Shown here in pieces: positions 50,134-59,453 of a DNA stretch of 64,000 bases; position 1 is the stretch's first letter; each line of letters starts with the position of its first letter. Origin of the DNA: an uncultured Eubacteriales bacterium (GTDB lineage Bacteria; Bacillota; Clostridia; Peptostreptococcales; Anaerovoracaceae); contig CACYPK010000006.1 in the NCBI GenBank assembly GCA_902776285.1, forward strand, positions 53,210 to 117,209. The letters run 5' to 3'. A program made the translations under genes and the position numbers. The notes under the pieces were generated by a model. The model worked only from the letters and a program-made list of their open reading frames with translations, searched no databases and had not been told where the DNA came from.

Positions 50134-51147
50134 CTACGCTTCAGGAGCCCAGTCTACCTGGTCACGGTAACTGCCGTAAGGTGTAACCGGCAGATATACC
50201 TGCAGGTCGAATCCAAACTCACCGTAAGTGTCATATACAGGCTGCATGGTGATGCATAATGCCCAGCCGCCATCAAAGCTCAGCTGCAGCGTATTTCTCG
50301 AGACCTCACCGTATTTGCCCGTAGCGAATCTGACCTCAAGGAGTTCCGAAGGGAATCCTGTTTTAGGAGTCAGCAGGTTTGTGTTATTAGGCATGCAGCC
50401 AAGCATTCCACGTGCATTCACACAGCCTATACGTGTAGCCTCAAGTTCATCGATAGTCTTGATGAAATAGTAATCTATCTTGCCGTAGAAGTAATCAAAC
50501 AGCTTCTGCGGAGCTTCAGGATGGAATTTGAATATGCGCGGAAGCTCACGCTTCATGGCCTCAAGCATAGGTGTTATAAGTGAACCGTATATGAACTTTT
50601 CATCCTTGATCAGCTCCGCCCAGTTTTCGCTGTCACGAGGCGCGATATTCATGAGTATCTCGTTCACATCATCAAAGTAATCATTTGAGCACGGTATGCC
50701 GAAAATGCGGTAGCCGAAATCATCGATACCGTTGAACGAGTTTTTTATCACGTCCTTGTCCATGTCGAGCTCACGGTCCGCGACAGGCAGAGCCGAAAGG
50801 ATCTTCGCGTCGTTCTTTACCGAAATGGAGAAGCGCCAGTCAATGTCAGGACGCTCAAGCATGATCTCACCGAAGGAGTCCCTCTCAAGCTGTCTGTCCA
50901 GATAATTCAGACGTATGCAAAGCGGTTCACCGTCAGTTACAAAAAGAAACGGTTCATGCGACGCTATGCGTTCGATAGCAGGCAGCGCCTGTCTGTATGC
51001 CAACCCTCTTTCTTTATCAGTCTCCTCCCAAAGATTGTAGAAATACTGAGCCTCTTCATCATCTTTGATGAAATATGGCACGTTTTCTCTTTCAAGAATG
51101 GTTTTGAATGCTTTTACGCACGCTTCAACGAGAATTTTGTCTATCAT
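50134..51147 (-). CDS. Unknown soluble protein
   Basis: 337 residues from the ATG at 51145-51147 (GGAGG 8 bases upstream; an ATG at 51153 is too close to that site). It is acidic with no signal or membrane segment: MIDKILVEACVKAFKTIL at the start, FLFVTDGEPLCIRLNYLDRQLE, LTPKTGFPSELLEVRF, a Trp-rich beta-type ending (GYRIFGIP, GSYRDQVDWAPEA). I do not recognise the family. It is first in the MATE operon. Confidence 0.6.
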   Translation of the reverse strand: MIDKILVEACVKAFKTILERENVPYFIKDDEEAQYFYNLWEETDKERGLAYRQALPAIERIASHEPFLFVTDGEPLCIRLNYLDRQLERDSFGEIMLERPDIDWRFSISVKNDAKILSALPVADRELDMDKDVIKNSFNGIDDFGYRIFGIPCSNDYFDDVNEILMNIAPRDSENWAELIKDEKFIYGSLITPMLEAMKRELPRIFKFHPEAPQKLFDYFYGKIDYYFIKTIDELEATRIGCVNARGMLGCMPNNTNLLTPKTGFPSELLEVRFATGKYGEVSRNTLQLSFDGGWALCITMQPVYDTYGEFGFDLQVYLPVTPYGSYRDQVDWAPEA

Positions 51148-51328
51148 TTTCATGTCCTCCTTAAGAGATTTATTAACATGATCTTTCGTGTTTTCGTCTA
51201 TTGCGGGGCATGCCCACACATACCAAAAATATTATAAAACACAATGCACAAAAAGACACTAGTAAAAAGGCGTTATCGCGCAAAGAAAATCCCCCTGTTT
51301 TCCAAGCTGACGCATCACTTTCTGGTTA

Positions 51329-52474
51329 TCACATACCAAGTATCATAACAGCGATGGTTACTGCCAAAATCACAACTACTTCTGATGCAAGCGCTCCTAC
51401 CCCTATCCTGATAAAGTTGGATACTGTTCCGGATGACTTCGCGCTCGGAAATCGGTCTCTTATTCCAAGGTAATTCCCTAAATACAGAGTGGGCACGATG
51501 ATCATCAAAAAAATTGCCATATCGTAGAATCTGTTTTGTGCAGGTGTAAGGTCCGGAGATTTCACTACACCAAAAAATCCCAAAGTGATCAGAAGTGAGT
51601 ACGAGACTAAAGCAAGACAGAAGAAAAGCGGATTTCCCGACCTGAAGCCGGGCAGTTCTCTGATTGGATACGGGAGACGCGAAAGGCCTCTTTTGAGAAT
51701 TCCCTCCTGTACATCCTGTTTTGCTGTAACGTATTCGACTTCAACGTTGTCTGCTCCTTCAATGCGATCGCCTTTAAGCGCCCTCTTTAATTCACGGACA
51801 TTCTGATATCTGTTCTCAGGATCGATCTCAATGGCACGCCTGATGACCTGCGATAGTCTGCCCTCAAACATTTTCTCTTGTGGAAATGAGTCAGTCAGCA
51901 TTTTGTTCATTAAAACACCAAGTGCATAAATGTCAGTCCTCTGGTCTGACTGTCCAAAACCATATTGTTCAGGAGCTGCATATTCTTCAGTGCCTATAAG
52001 ATCCGTATCCCTGTTACGCCCCCGGATCACAAACTTAGATGCATCAAAATCTATCAGGTACACTTTCCCTTCATTATCTATTATGACATTGGAGGCCTTT
52101 ATATCCCGGTGCACTATTTGCGGAGTACTTGTATGGAACGGCTCAAGAATGTCACAAAGGTCTGAGATCACCCTTATTGTTTCTTTCACGCTGAAAGGAC
52201 CTGGCTCAAGAAGTTCGTCCACACTGTGTCCGCTTATATAGTCTTCAATTACAGTCAGCTTGTCTTCTGATTCAATTAACTCCTTTATTACCGGAACGCC
52301 GGCAAAGTGTCCATCCCTGATGATCTCAAAGATCGGTACATCATAGTGCGTCAATTCTTTTTTAACATAAATCTTGCCGGTATCCTTGTGCTGAACCAGT
52401 TTGACTCCATGACGTTCGCTTACAGATGCTATTTCTTTGTAGAAAGATAGTTTAAGTTCGTCCTCACAATTCAT
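51329..52474 (-). CDS. Membrane-anchored Hanks-type Ser/Thr protein kinase
   Basis: 381 residues from the ATG at 52472-52474 (GAGGA upstream). Kinase domain about 1-250: ATP Lys in YVKKEL (Lys38), HRDIKASNV (122-130), DFD in place of DFG (142-144), GTEEYAAPEQ (161-170), YALGVLM. A glycine-rich loop is hard to see. Three hydrophobic segments follow (about 290-380: FFCLALVSYSLLITLGFF; FLMIIVPTLYLG; VVVILAVTIAVMIL), so the kinase faces the cytoplasm. It has no PASTA repeats. Divergent from an HTH gene 92 bases away. Confidence 0.85.
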   Translation of the reverse strand: MNCEDELKLSFYKEIASVSERHGVKLVQHKDTGKIYVKKELTHYDVPIFEIIRDGHFAGVPVIKELIESEDKLTVIEDYISGHSVDELLEPGPFSVKETIRVISDLCDILEPFHTSTPQIVHRDIKASNVIIDNEGKVYLIDFDASKFVIRGRNRDTDLIGTEEYAAPEQYGFGQSDQRTDIYALGVLMNKMLTDSFPQEKMFEGRLSQVIRRAIEIDPENRYQNVRELKRALKGDRIEGADNVEVEYVTAKQDVQEGILKRGLSRLPYPIRELPGFRSGNPLFFCLALVSYSLLITLGFFGVVKSPDLTPAQNRFYDMAIFLMIIVPTLYLGNYLGIRDRFPSAKSSGTVSNFIRIGVGALASEVVVILAVTIAVMILGM

Positions 52475-52566
52475 TTGACAGTATCCTCTTGCGTGATTTG
52501 CATTAGGTGGATTCAAGTATCTTCTTCTGTTATTATAATATCATAATGTAAGCTAAGAGGTGTGTA

Positions 52567-53001
52567 ATGGAACAAGACACAACAAGGTCTTTATCAAAAA
52601 AGCTTCAAAACATAAAGGATGCCAAAGAGGCGGAATCCTTTATAAAAGACCATTCCAAGATTAGCACATTACATGGTTTCCTTAACGAGATAATGGCAGC
52701 CCATGAAATCAGTGTTCCCGAGTTGATTGACAGAAGCGGCATCAGTAAAAACTATGTCTACAACATTCTAGGCGGCGAAAGAGCGAATCCGGGCCGGGAC
52801 AAGGTAATAGCTATATGTATCGGTCTTGGCGCTTCATTTAGTCAGACCAACAGAGCGCTTGAACTTGTAAAGCACTCTGCACTCTATCCGAGGGATGAGA
52901 GAGATGCACGCATTGCCATAGCGATCAATCAGGGTATCAGAAGAGTCACTGACGTTAACATAATGTTGGAACAGAATGGTCTTAAACCACTCGATGTATG
53001 A
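52567..53001 (+). CDS. HTH protein linked to the kinase
   Basis: 144 residues; the N-terminal third is helical (TRSLSKKLQNIKDAKEAESFI), then an XRE-like HTH (ISVPELIDRSGISKNYVYNILGGERANPG), then a C-terminal segment ARIAIAINQGIRRVTDVNIMLEQNGLKPL. Same family as the island protein at 40714. It is divergent from the kinase gene, a layout in which the kinase may act on the HTH protein; this is inference. AGAGGTG serves as SD. Confidence 0.75.
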   Translation: MEQDTTRSLSKKLQNIKDAKEAESFIKDHSKISTLHGFLNEIMAAHEISVPELIDRSGISKNYVYNILGGERANPGRDKVIAICIGLGASFSQTNRALELVKHSALYPRDERDARIAIAINQGIRRVTDVNIMLEQNGLKPLDV

Positions 53002-53027
53002 GTGATTTCACAAAACGCCTAACACAG

Positions 53028-53050
53028 AGTGCGGTACAGCCGCACTTTTT
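53028..53050 (+). terminator. Terminator of the HTH gene
   Basis: GTGCGG (53029-53034), TACAG loop, CCGCAC (53040-53045), T-run. Confidence 0.85.
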
Positions 53051-53157
53051 TCGTGCTGACAGCACACCTACCTCCACTTCAGATTAACTAATATTGAAAT
53101 GCAACGATTACTTTTTCAAAGTCATCATTATTATTCGTAGGAAAGAGAGGTATTCAT

Positions 53158-53730
53158 ATGGCAAAGGATAAAATGACAATATGCAAACATTGCGGAGCAG
53201 AGATAGCTGCAGGAGCAAAGACTTGTCCAAAGTGTGGCGGGAAAAATGTGAAGCCGATATATAAGAGAGTTTGGTTCTGGATCCTGGCTGCAGTTCTTGT
53301 TATTGGTATCGGTGGCGCTGCAGGTGGAACGGGAGGTTCAGACAGTTCTACATCAGGTGGTGGTGATTCATCTGCCCAGGTAGAGGAAACTGCCCCGGAG
53401 GAAGAAGCAATTGAGTATGCGGAAGTTACTACCGATGAGCTGTCTGATGCTTTAGAAGCAAATGCAATGAACGCAAGCGACACATATAAAGGAAAGTATT
53501 TCGCAGTTACAGGTAGACTGTCAAACATTGACGCTGATGGCAGCTACATTGATCTTGTAGATATCAATGATGAATGGTCATTCAACGTCATTACATGCTA
53601 CATCAAAAATGATGAACAGCTCGAAAGAGTAAAGCAGATGACCAACGATGAAACTGTAACTGTCAGAGGTAAAATAACCGATGTTGGTGAAGTCCTCGGA
53701 TACTATATGGACATAGACTCAATTGATTAG
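53158..53730 (+). CDS. Zinc-ribbon, single-membrane-segment protein with OB-fold (tRNA_anti-like) domain
   Basis: 190 residues in a clear order: zinc ribbon CKHCG...CPKCG (9-27), membrane helix VWFWILAAVLVIGIGGAAGG (about 39-58), a Gly/Ser then Glu-rich linker, and an extracellular domain (about 90-190) of the tRNA_anti-like OB-fold type (KYFAVTGRLSNIDADGSYIDL, NDETVTVRGKITDV). Zinc-ribbon/TM proteins are often phospho-relay or envelope-stress partners. It follows the HTH gene after a terminator, 84 bases downstream, and could be a substrate or sensor of the kinase; that is inference. Confidence 0.8.
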   Translation: MAKDKMTICKHCGAEIAAGAKTCPKCGGKNVKPIYKRVWFWILAAVLVIGIGGAAGGTGGSDSSTSGGGDSSAQVEETAPEEEAIEYAEVTTDELSDALEANAMNASDTYKGKYFAVTGRLSNIDADGSYIDLVDINDEWSFNVITCYIKNDEQLERVKQMTNDETVTVRGKITDVGEVLGYYMDIDSID

Positions 53731-53747
53731 GATTTGTCTTATTAATG

Positions 53748-53775
53748 AAGGGTTGCCTAAAGGCAGCCCTTTTTT
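53748..53775 (+). terminator. Terminator of the zinc-ribbon gene
   Basis: AAGGGTTGCCT (53748-53758) pairs with AGGCAGCCCTT (53761-53771) with one G-U pair, then TTTT. Confidence 0.85.
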
Positions 53776-53798
53776 GTTATCAGAATCAGAGTTTTCAA

Positions 53799-53825
53799 TA
53801 AAAAACCGTCGGTTACCCGACGGTT
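53799..53825 (-). terminator. Terminator of tRNA-Glu
   Basis: AACCGTCGG (53804-53812), TTAC loop, CCGACGGTT (53817-53825); T-run on the minus strand. Confidence 0.85.
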
Positions 53826-53827
53826 CG

Positions 53828-53902
53828 TGGTAGCGCATCAGGGAATCGAACCCTGGATTCCGCCGTGAGAGGGCGACGTCTTGACCTCTTGACCAATGCG
53901 CC
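53828..53902 (-). tRNA. tRNA-Glu (anticodon CTC)
   Basis: 75 nt with encoded CCA. Anticodon arm GTCGCC-CTCTCAC-GGCGGA places CTC at 34-36; D arm has GGTCAAGAGGTCAAGAC as in tRNA-Glu; T arm CAGGG-TTCGATT-CCCTG; acceptor GGCGCAT with ATGCGCT (first pair G-U). Confidence 0.93.
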
Positions 53903-53971
53903 ATATTTGCGCGCTTTTATGTGCGCAAATGGTATTATAACTGAATCTTGTTCCGTTGTCTACAACTTTTT

Positions 53972-55456
53972 TTATTTAGTAAATGCTCTTGTCGCCTTGA
54001 CCGCTCTGTGCCAGCCTTCAAGTCTTTCCCTTCTCTCCTTCTCACCGAGCGTAGGCGTGAAAGTCTTGGCGATCTCCTTGCATGCTATGATGTCCGCAAG
54101 GCTTTCATAATAGCCCACCTCGAGTCCCGCAAAGTAAGCGGCGCCGAGCGATGTCGATTCTATGGATGCATATCTGACAATGCTGATATCCGAGATGTCC
54201 GCCTGGAACTGCATCAGCAGATTGTTCATTGCCGCTCCGCCGTCGACCTTGAGCGCGGTGATCTCCTTGCCGGTGTCTGCCGTCATGGCTGTCAGCAGGT
54301 CCTCATTCTGATAGACCAGTGACTGAAGCGTGGCTCTTACGATGTGCTCACGGGTCGTGCCTCTTGTGATGCCGAACATGGCTCCTCTGGCTTCAGGATC
54401 CCAATAAGGAGCTCCGAGTCCTACGAATGCAGGTACAACATACACGCCGCCCGCGTCCGGTACCGACTTGGCTATCTCTTCCGATTCAGGGGCTTCTCTG
54501 AAAAACCTCAGTTGGTCTCTCATCCACTGCACCGCGGCTCCGCATACGAACACAGAGCCCTCAAGAGCGTATGTGACCTTGCCGTCAAGGCCCCAGGCGA
54601 TGGTTGTAAGCAGTCCGTTCTTTGACATGACCGGCTTCTCGCCCGTGTTGAGCAGTAGGAAGTTACCCGTGCCGTACGTGCTCTTGACGTCTCCCTCGTT
54701 GAAGCACGCCTCTCCGAAGAGCGCTGCCTGCTGGTCTCCGGCAGAGCCCGTGATAGGTATCGGACCTCCGAAGATCTCGTCTATTGTGTCACCGTAATGC
54801 GCCGAGCATTCCACAGGTTCTGGCAGCATGCACATAGGGATGTTCAGGAGCGAGCAGAGCTCCTCATCCCACTTCAGCGTATTGATGTCAAAAAGCATGG
54901 TCCTGCAGGCATTGGAATAATCCGACACGTGCACCTTGCCGCCCGTAAGTTTCCAGATGAGCCAGCACTCAATGGTTCCGAACAGCAGCTCGCCCTTCTC
55001 GGCTCTGCCCCTTACGCCCGGGACATTCTCAAGTATCCACGCCAGCTTTGTGCCACTGAAGTACGGATCGGCCAGAAGTCCCGTCTTTTGCTTTATCATC
55101 TCTTCGTGAGGCTTAAGCTTCGCGGCGTAGTCGGCTGTCCTGCGGCACTGCCACACGATGGCGTTGTAGACCGGGATCCCCGTCTTTTTGTCCCACACTA
55201 CGGTCGTCTCTCTCTGGTTCGTGATACCGATGGCGGCGATGTTCTTGTAGGTCAGTCCCGCCTTCAGCAGCGCCTCCTGAGCGGTACCCATCTGGGACGC
55301 CCATATCTCCATCGCGTCGTGCTCTACCCAGCCCTCATGAGGGAATATCTGGGTAAATTCTCTCTGGACTACGGAGATCATGTTGCCCTTCCTGTCGTAA
55401 ATGATGGTCCTTGAGCTGGTAGTGCCCTGATCGAGCGCCATTATGTATTTTTCCAT
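53972..55456 (-). CDS. glpK: Glycerol kinase
   Basis: FGGY-family kinase forming glycerol-3-phosphate. [15 protein letters not shown] at the N-terminus, [26 protein letters not shown], the signature region [24 protein letters not shown] and [18 protein letters not shown]. 494 residues is normal. AAAGGA precedes the ATG. It is 14 bases downstream of hemW. No glpF or glpD is close by. Confidence 0.95.
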   Translation of the reverse strand: MEKYIMALDQGTTSSRTIIYDRKGNMISVVQREFTQIFPHEGWVEHDAMEIWASQMGTAQEALLKAGLTYKNIAAIGITNQRETTVVWDKKTGIPVYNAIVWQCRRTADYAAKLKPHEEMIKQKTGLLADPYFSGTKLAWILENVPGVRGRAEKGELLFGTIECWLIWKLTGGKVHVSDYSNACRTMLFDINTLKWDEELCSLLNIPMCMLPEPVECSAHYGDTIDEIFGGPIPITGSAGDQQAALFGEACFNEGDVKSTYGTGNFLLLNTGEKPVMSKNGLLTTIAWGLDGKVTYALEGSVFVCGAAVQWMRDQLRFFREAPESEEIAKSVPDAGGVYVVPAFVGLGAPYWDPEARGAMFGITRGTTREHIVRATLQSLVYQNEDLLTAMTADTGKEITALKVDGGAAMNNLLMQFQADISDISIVRYASIESTSLGAAYFAGLEVGYYESLADIIACKEIAKTFTPTLGEKERRERLEGWHRAVKATRAFTK

Positions 55457-55470
55457 GCTTCTGTCCTTTC

Positions 55471-56721
55471 CTATACAAACAGTGACATTATTTGGTTGCT
55501 TATATCTATGCCCTGCTCAGTGAGCCTCAGGCCTTCGTCATCTATTATGAGGAGCCCCTGCCTCGCGTAATCTTCAGCCTCTTCTTTTGCTTCTGAGAAT
55601 ATACGCCAGAACTCCTCTTTTGGTCCTGCAGCCGTAGATCCCCCGGCGCGTCTCATATAGGCATCCACAGCATCCGCGTATCTGATGCCTTCGCGTCTTC
55701 TGAGTCCCGTGAATACCGCCTCGCTTATGTTGTCAAAACCATCGTTCAGATGGTCTTCTTCGAGCGGCACTTTGACGCGGGCGCCTTCATGTATCGGCGG
55801 TACAGTTAAAGCGTTTATATACTCTTCAATATCAGAAGTGTTCTTGTACCTGCGCCCGCCGGTAAAGCCGCTCGCTCCCAGACCGACGCCTATGTAATCC
55901 GACATGTCCCAGTACAGGCTGTTGTGCCGCGACCTGTAAGGGCTCGGTCCGTCAGGGTCTTCCGCGCCCTTTCTGGCAAAGTTGCTTATCTCGTAGTGCT
56001 CATACCCGGCCTCTCTCAGCACCCTGCATATCTCGTGATATGTCTCTCTGTCCTCTTCATCCGGGACTTCCGTGAGTTCGCCCGCCACGGCCATGTCACC
56101 GAAAGGCGTGCCCTCCTCTATCTGCAGGCTGTAGCATGAAATATGCTCCGGCGCGAGTTCAAGTACTTTTCTGAGATCGTCCAGGGCGTCACGGGTGGTC
56201 TCGCCGGGTATCGAGAACATGAGGTCGAGGTTGACGTTATCAAAGCCCTTGCGGCGGATCAGTTCCATGTCGCGGACCACGTTCTCGGCAGTGTGTATCC
56301 TCCCCAGACAATGCAGCCTGTCGTTGTCCATGGACTGCACGCCCATCGACAGCCTGTTGAAGCCCATGTACTTATACGCCTGCAGCTTGGCCAGCGTCAC
56401 CCCGTCCTTCCGGCCCAGAGTCGCCGGGTTCGCCTCTATTGTGATCTCCGCGCCCTCCTTAACGCTGAACGACTTGCCCACCGCGTGCATTATGTCACGC
56501 ATCTGCGAGATGTCCAGCACCGACGGCGTGCCGCCGCCGACATATACCGTATCGATCACCGGATGCCCAAGCTCTTCTCCCCTTAAAGCGATCTCGCTGA
56601 CCAGGGCGTCCGCGTACTCCCTTCGCGGAGAAGTCTCCGCATTGAAAGACAGGAAAGCGCAGTAATTGCACTTCTTGACGCAAAACGGAATGTGTATGTA
56701 TAGACCTGTCCTTTTAGTCAT
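55471..56721 (-). CDS. hemW: Radical SAM protein HemW (oxygen-independent coproporphyrinogen-oxidase-like, haem chaperone)
   Basis: 416 residues from the ATG at 56719-56721 (a TTG at 56730 is in frame; neither has a convincing SD). Radical SAM cysteines are Cys14, Cys18 and Cys21 in [34 protein letters not shown] and [11 protein letters not shown] are typical HemN/HemW blocks. HemW binds haem and is believed to deliver it to apoproteins rather than being a true HemN; the gene next to lepA supports HemW. Two palindromes lie between lepA and its start. Confidence 0.88.
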   Translation of the reverse strand: MTKRTGLYIHIPFCVKKCNYCAFLSFNAETSPRREYADALVSEIALRGEELGHPVIDTVYVGGGTPSVLDISQMRDIMHAVGKSFSVKEGAEITIEANPATLGRKDGVTLAKLQAYKYMGFNRLSMGVQSMDNDRLHCLGRIHTAENVVRDMELIRRKGFDNVNLDLMFSIPGETTRDALDDLRKVLELAPEHISCYSLQIEEGTPFGDMAVAGELTEVPDEEDRETYHEICRVLREAGYEHYEISNFARKGAEDPDGPSPYRSRHNSLYWDMSDYIGVGLGASGFTGGRRYKNTSDIEEYINALTVPPIHEGARVKVPLEEDHLNDGFDNISEAVFTGLRRREGIRYADAVDAYMRRAGGSTAAGPKEEFWRIFSEAKEEAEDYARQGLLIIDDEGLRLTEQGIDISNQIMSLFV

Positions 56722-56732
56722 TATCTGCAATT

Positions 56733-56786
56733 ATGTAAAGTTATCTTTACATTTCTTATGTTGTATATGTAAAGTCTTCTTTACAT
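56733..56786. repeat. Two further copies of the palindrome ATGTAAAG-N4-CTTTACAT
   Basis: Copy 2: ATGTAAAG (56733-56740), TTAT, CTTTACAT (56745-56752). Copy 3: ATGTAAAG (56767-56774), TCTT, CTTTACAT (56779-56786). Only the four-base centre differs; the centres of the two copies are 34 bases apart. They fill the gap between lepA and hemW. See also copy 1 at 24572. Confidence 0.85.
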
Positions 56787-56796
56787 CGTTGTTATT

Positions 56797-58605
56797 TTAT
56801 TTGCCGTCGTCCAGCTTCAGTACCTCGGTGAAAGCCTCCTGCGGAACCGTCACCTGTCCGAACTGGCGCATCCTCTTCTTGCCCGCTTTCTGTTTTTCGA
56901 GCAGTTTCTTCTTACGCGTTATATCTCCGCCGTAGCACTTGGCCAGAACGTCCTTGCGGTAAGCCCTGACCGTTTCGCGGGCTATTATCTTCTGTCCGAT
57001 AGCCGCCTGGATCGGCACCTCGAACTGATGTCTCGGGATTATCTCCTTCAGTTTCTCGCAGATGCCTCTGCCCTTTGCCATCGCCTCTTCCTCAGGGACT
57101 ATGGTGGACAGCGCGTCTATCTGCTCGCGGTTCAGGAGTATGTCGAGCTTGACCAGTTTGGCCGGCTGGTATCTGAGGAATTCGTAGTCAAGTGAGGCGT
57201 AGCCCCTGGTACGCGACTTGAGCGCGTCAAAGAAGTCGTAGATGACCTCGTTGAGCGGTATCTCGTAATGCAGCTGCACCCTCGTCTTAGTAAGGTATTC
57301 CATATGGACCATCTTGCCGCGGCGGTTCTGGCACAGCGTCATGATGCTGCCGACATAATCGTTAGGCGTCATGATGTCCGCTTTGACTATAGGCTCCTCT
57401 ATGTGGGCTATCAGTGCGGGTTCAGGCAGGTTTGACGGGTTCTGGATGTCGAGGACGCTGCCGTCCTTCATCACGACCTTGTAGACTACCGAAGGCAGCG
57501 TCGTGATTATGTCAAGATCGAATTCCCTGGCAAGCCTTTCGGTTATGACGTCCATGTGCAGCAATCCCAGGAATCCGCATCTGTAGCCGTAGCCAAGAGC
57601 CGCGGAATTCTCCGGTTCAAAGTTAAACGCCGCGTCATTGACCTGCAGCTTCTCGAGGGCATCCTTGACGTTCTCGTATTTCTCGCCCTCCGCCGGGAAT
57701 ATGCCGCAATACACCATCGACTGCGCCTTCTTATAGCCCTTAAGAGGCTCTTCCGTCGGATCGTTCGCAAGTGTGATGGTATCGCCCACGCGGGCGTCCG
57801 CCACCTGCTTGATGCTTCCGCAGATGTATCCTACCTCACCGGCTTTCAGCTCATCCGCCGGCACGGTACCCGGTATACAGTATCCGACCTCCGTGACCTC
57901 GTAGTTCTTGCCGGCGTTCATCATGCGTATCATGTCGCCCTTTCTGACTCTGCCGTCGAAGATGCGGGTGTAAATGATGACGCCCTTATAACTGTCGTAG
58001 TACGAGTCGAAAATGAGCGCCTTCAGCTTGCCGTCCGGATCGCCCTGCGGAGGCGGTATCACTTCTACCAGCTTTTCGAGCATATCGTCTATTCCCATGC
58101 CGGTCTTCGCGGATATTTCCGGAGCTTCGGACGCGTCAAGTCCTATGATGTCTTCTATCTCCGCCCTCGCGTCAGCCGGACGCGCCGAATCAAGATCCAT
58201 CTTGTTGAGCACCGGCATTATCTCCAGGTCCTCATCGAGAGCCAGATAAACATTGCCGAGTGTCTGGGCCTCAACACCCTGCGTCGCGTCCACGACAAGG
58301 ACCGCCCCGTCGCACGCGGCAAGAGAACGCGAGACCTCATAGTTGAAGTCCACATGTCCCGGCGTGTCGATGAGGTTCAGGATGTACTCCTGCCCGTCTT
58401 TAGCCTTGTACTGAAGGCGCGTCGTCTGCAGTTTGATAGTGATGCCGCGCTCACGCTCGATATCCATGTTGTCGAGGTACTGCTCTTTCATGTCGCGGGC
58501 CTCGACAAGACCGGTCTTTTCAATCAGGCGGTCGGCAAGCGTCGACTTGCCGTGGTCTATGTGGGCGATAATGCTGAAATTTCTAATGTTATCCAGATAA
58601 CTCAT
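56797..58605 (-). CDS. lepA: Elongation factor 4
   Basis: 602 residues from the ATG at 58603-58605 ([27 protein letters not shown]). G1 [10 protein letters not shown]2 [13 protein letters not shown]3 DTPGHVDF, G4 NKMD; C-terminal domain has the LepA-specific [14 protein letters not shown] and the basic [20 protein letters not shown] end. EF4 acts on elongating ribosomes under ionic stress. A 5' extension reading to 58674 begins at TTG and lacks SD and family match, so it is left out. Confidence 0.95.
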   Translation of the reverse strand: MSYLDNIRNFSIIAHIDHGKSTLADRLIEKTGLVEARDMKEQYLDNMDIERERGITIKLQTTRLQYKAKDGQEYILNLIDTPGHVDFNYEVSRSLAACDGAVLVVDATQGVEAQTLGNVYLALDEDLEIMPVLNKMDLDSARPADARAEIEDIIGLDASEAPEISAKTGMGIDDMLEKLVEVIPPPQGDPDGKLKALIFDSYYDSYKGVIIYTRIFDGRVRKGDMIRMMNAGKNYEVTEVGYCIPGTVPADELKAGEVGYICGSIKQVADARVGDTITLANDPTEEPLKGYKKAQSMVYCGIFPAEGEKYENVKDALEKLQVNDAAFNFEPENSAALGYGYRCGFLGLLHMDVITERLAREFDLDIITTLPSVVYKVVMKDGSVLDIQNPSNLPEPALIAHIEEPIVKADIMTPNDYVGSIMTLCQNRRGKMVHMEYLTKTRVQLHYEIPLNEVIYDFFDALKSRTRGYASLDYEFLRYQPAKLVKLDILLNREQIDALSTIVPEEEAMAKGRGICEKLKEIIPRHQFEVPIQAAIGQKIIARETVRAYRKDVLAKCYGGDITRKKKLLEKQKAGKKRMRQFGQVTVPQEAFTEVLKLDDGK

Positions 58606-58734
58606 TTGCTGTTTTGATGTGGGACCCCTTGCAGGATCCTCTCCTTTGTTTTTTCGCTTATGTTGTCGTTCCAATTATAAAGAAAATTGGTCCGTTTTCA
58701 AAGGGCACCCGTAAATCGGACTAAAGAATATCCC

Positions 58735-58769
58735 AAAAAAGTAAAACAGCAGGGAGACACTCCTGCTGT
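58735..58769 (-). terminator. Terminator of rpsT
   Basis: ACAGCAGG (58746-58753) with CCTGCTGT (58762-58769); TTTTACTTTTTT follows on the minus strand. Confidence 0.8.
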
Positions 58770-58809
58770 ATGCGTATTTAACTTATACGCTGTGTGGGGA
58801 CGGGTGAGA

Positions 58810-59079
58810 CTACTTTGCGCTGAGCGCGTTCAGTTTGCTCGCGAATCTGGAAATCTTTCTGGAAACAGTGTTCTTGTGGAAAGTGCCCTTTGCAGCTGCC
58901 TGCATGAGCTTCTTTTCAACATGCTCGAATGCCTTCTTGGCTTCTGCAGCATCACCGGATTCTACCGCAGCGAGGAATGCCTTTTCAGCTTCCTTGATGT
59001 GGTTCTTGACTCTGATGTTGCGTGCTGTTTTCTTGTCGATAACCTTGATTCTTTTCTTTGCGGATTTAATGTTTGCCAT
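58810..59079 (-). CDS. rpsT: 30S ribosomal protein S20
   Basis: 89 residues, very basic: MANIKSAKKRIKVIDKKTARN at the start and FHKNTVSRKISRFASKLNAL at the end are the S20 signatures. It binds 16S rRNA in the 30S subunit. Monocistronic, upstream of lepA with a terminator between. Confidence 0.96.
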   Translation of the reverse strand: MANIKSAKKRIKVIDKKTARNIRVKNHIKEAEKAFLAAVESGDAAEAKKAFEHVEKKLMQAAAKGTFHKNTVSRKISRFASKLNALSAK

Positions 59080-59201
59080 TATTTATACCCCACTTTCATT
59101 TTAATGCATTAATTCGCAACGCGTATTATATGACATAGCATCCTATAATACAAGCAGAAAATTGCAATAAAATGAAAAAAGTATACGTCTTGAGCCAACG
59201 C

Positions 59202-59453
59202 TTAAAATCCAGGCGGTTTTGATATGGTGTTGAACATGGCAAGACTGAATATAAGCTGTTTGATATCGTCTCCTGAGGACAGTTTGACCGATCCGATGTT
59301 GGCCTTCTCGAGCCTTTTTTCGAGTTCTCCGTCGCGGATCTCATCCAGAGACAGTCTGGGTACGATATTGTTCAGAAGTGTGATGAGTTCCTTGTTCTCC
59401 GCGTCCACATCTATCGATATCTTATGTCCGTCATGTGTTACAAACTTATGCAT
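59202..59453 (-). CDS. Small unknown protein downstream of xth
   Basis: 83 residues, MHKFVTHDGHKISIDVDAENK at the start, acidic, hydrophilic, no known motif. Its ATG directly follows the xth stop codon and a GGAG within the xth end lies 6 bases away, so it is translated with xth. Function unknown. Confidence 0.55.
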   Translation of the reverse strand: MHKFVTHDGHKISIDVDAENKELITLLNNIVPRLSLDEIRDGELEKRLEKANIGSVKLSSGDDIKQLIFSLAMFNTISKPPGF

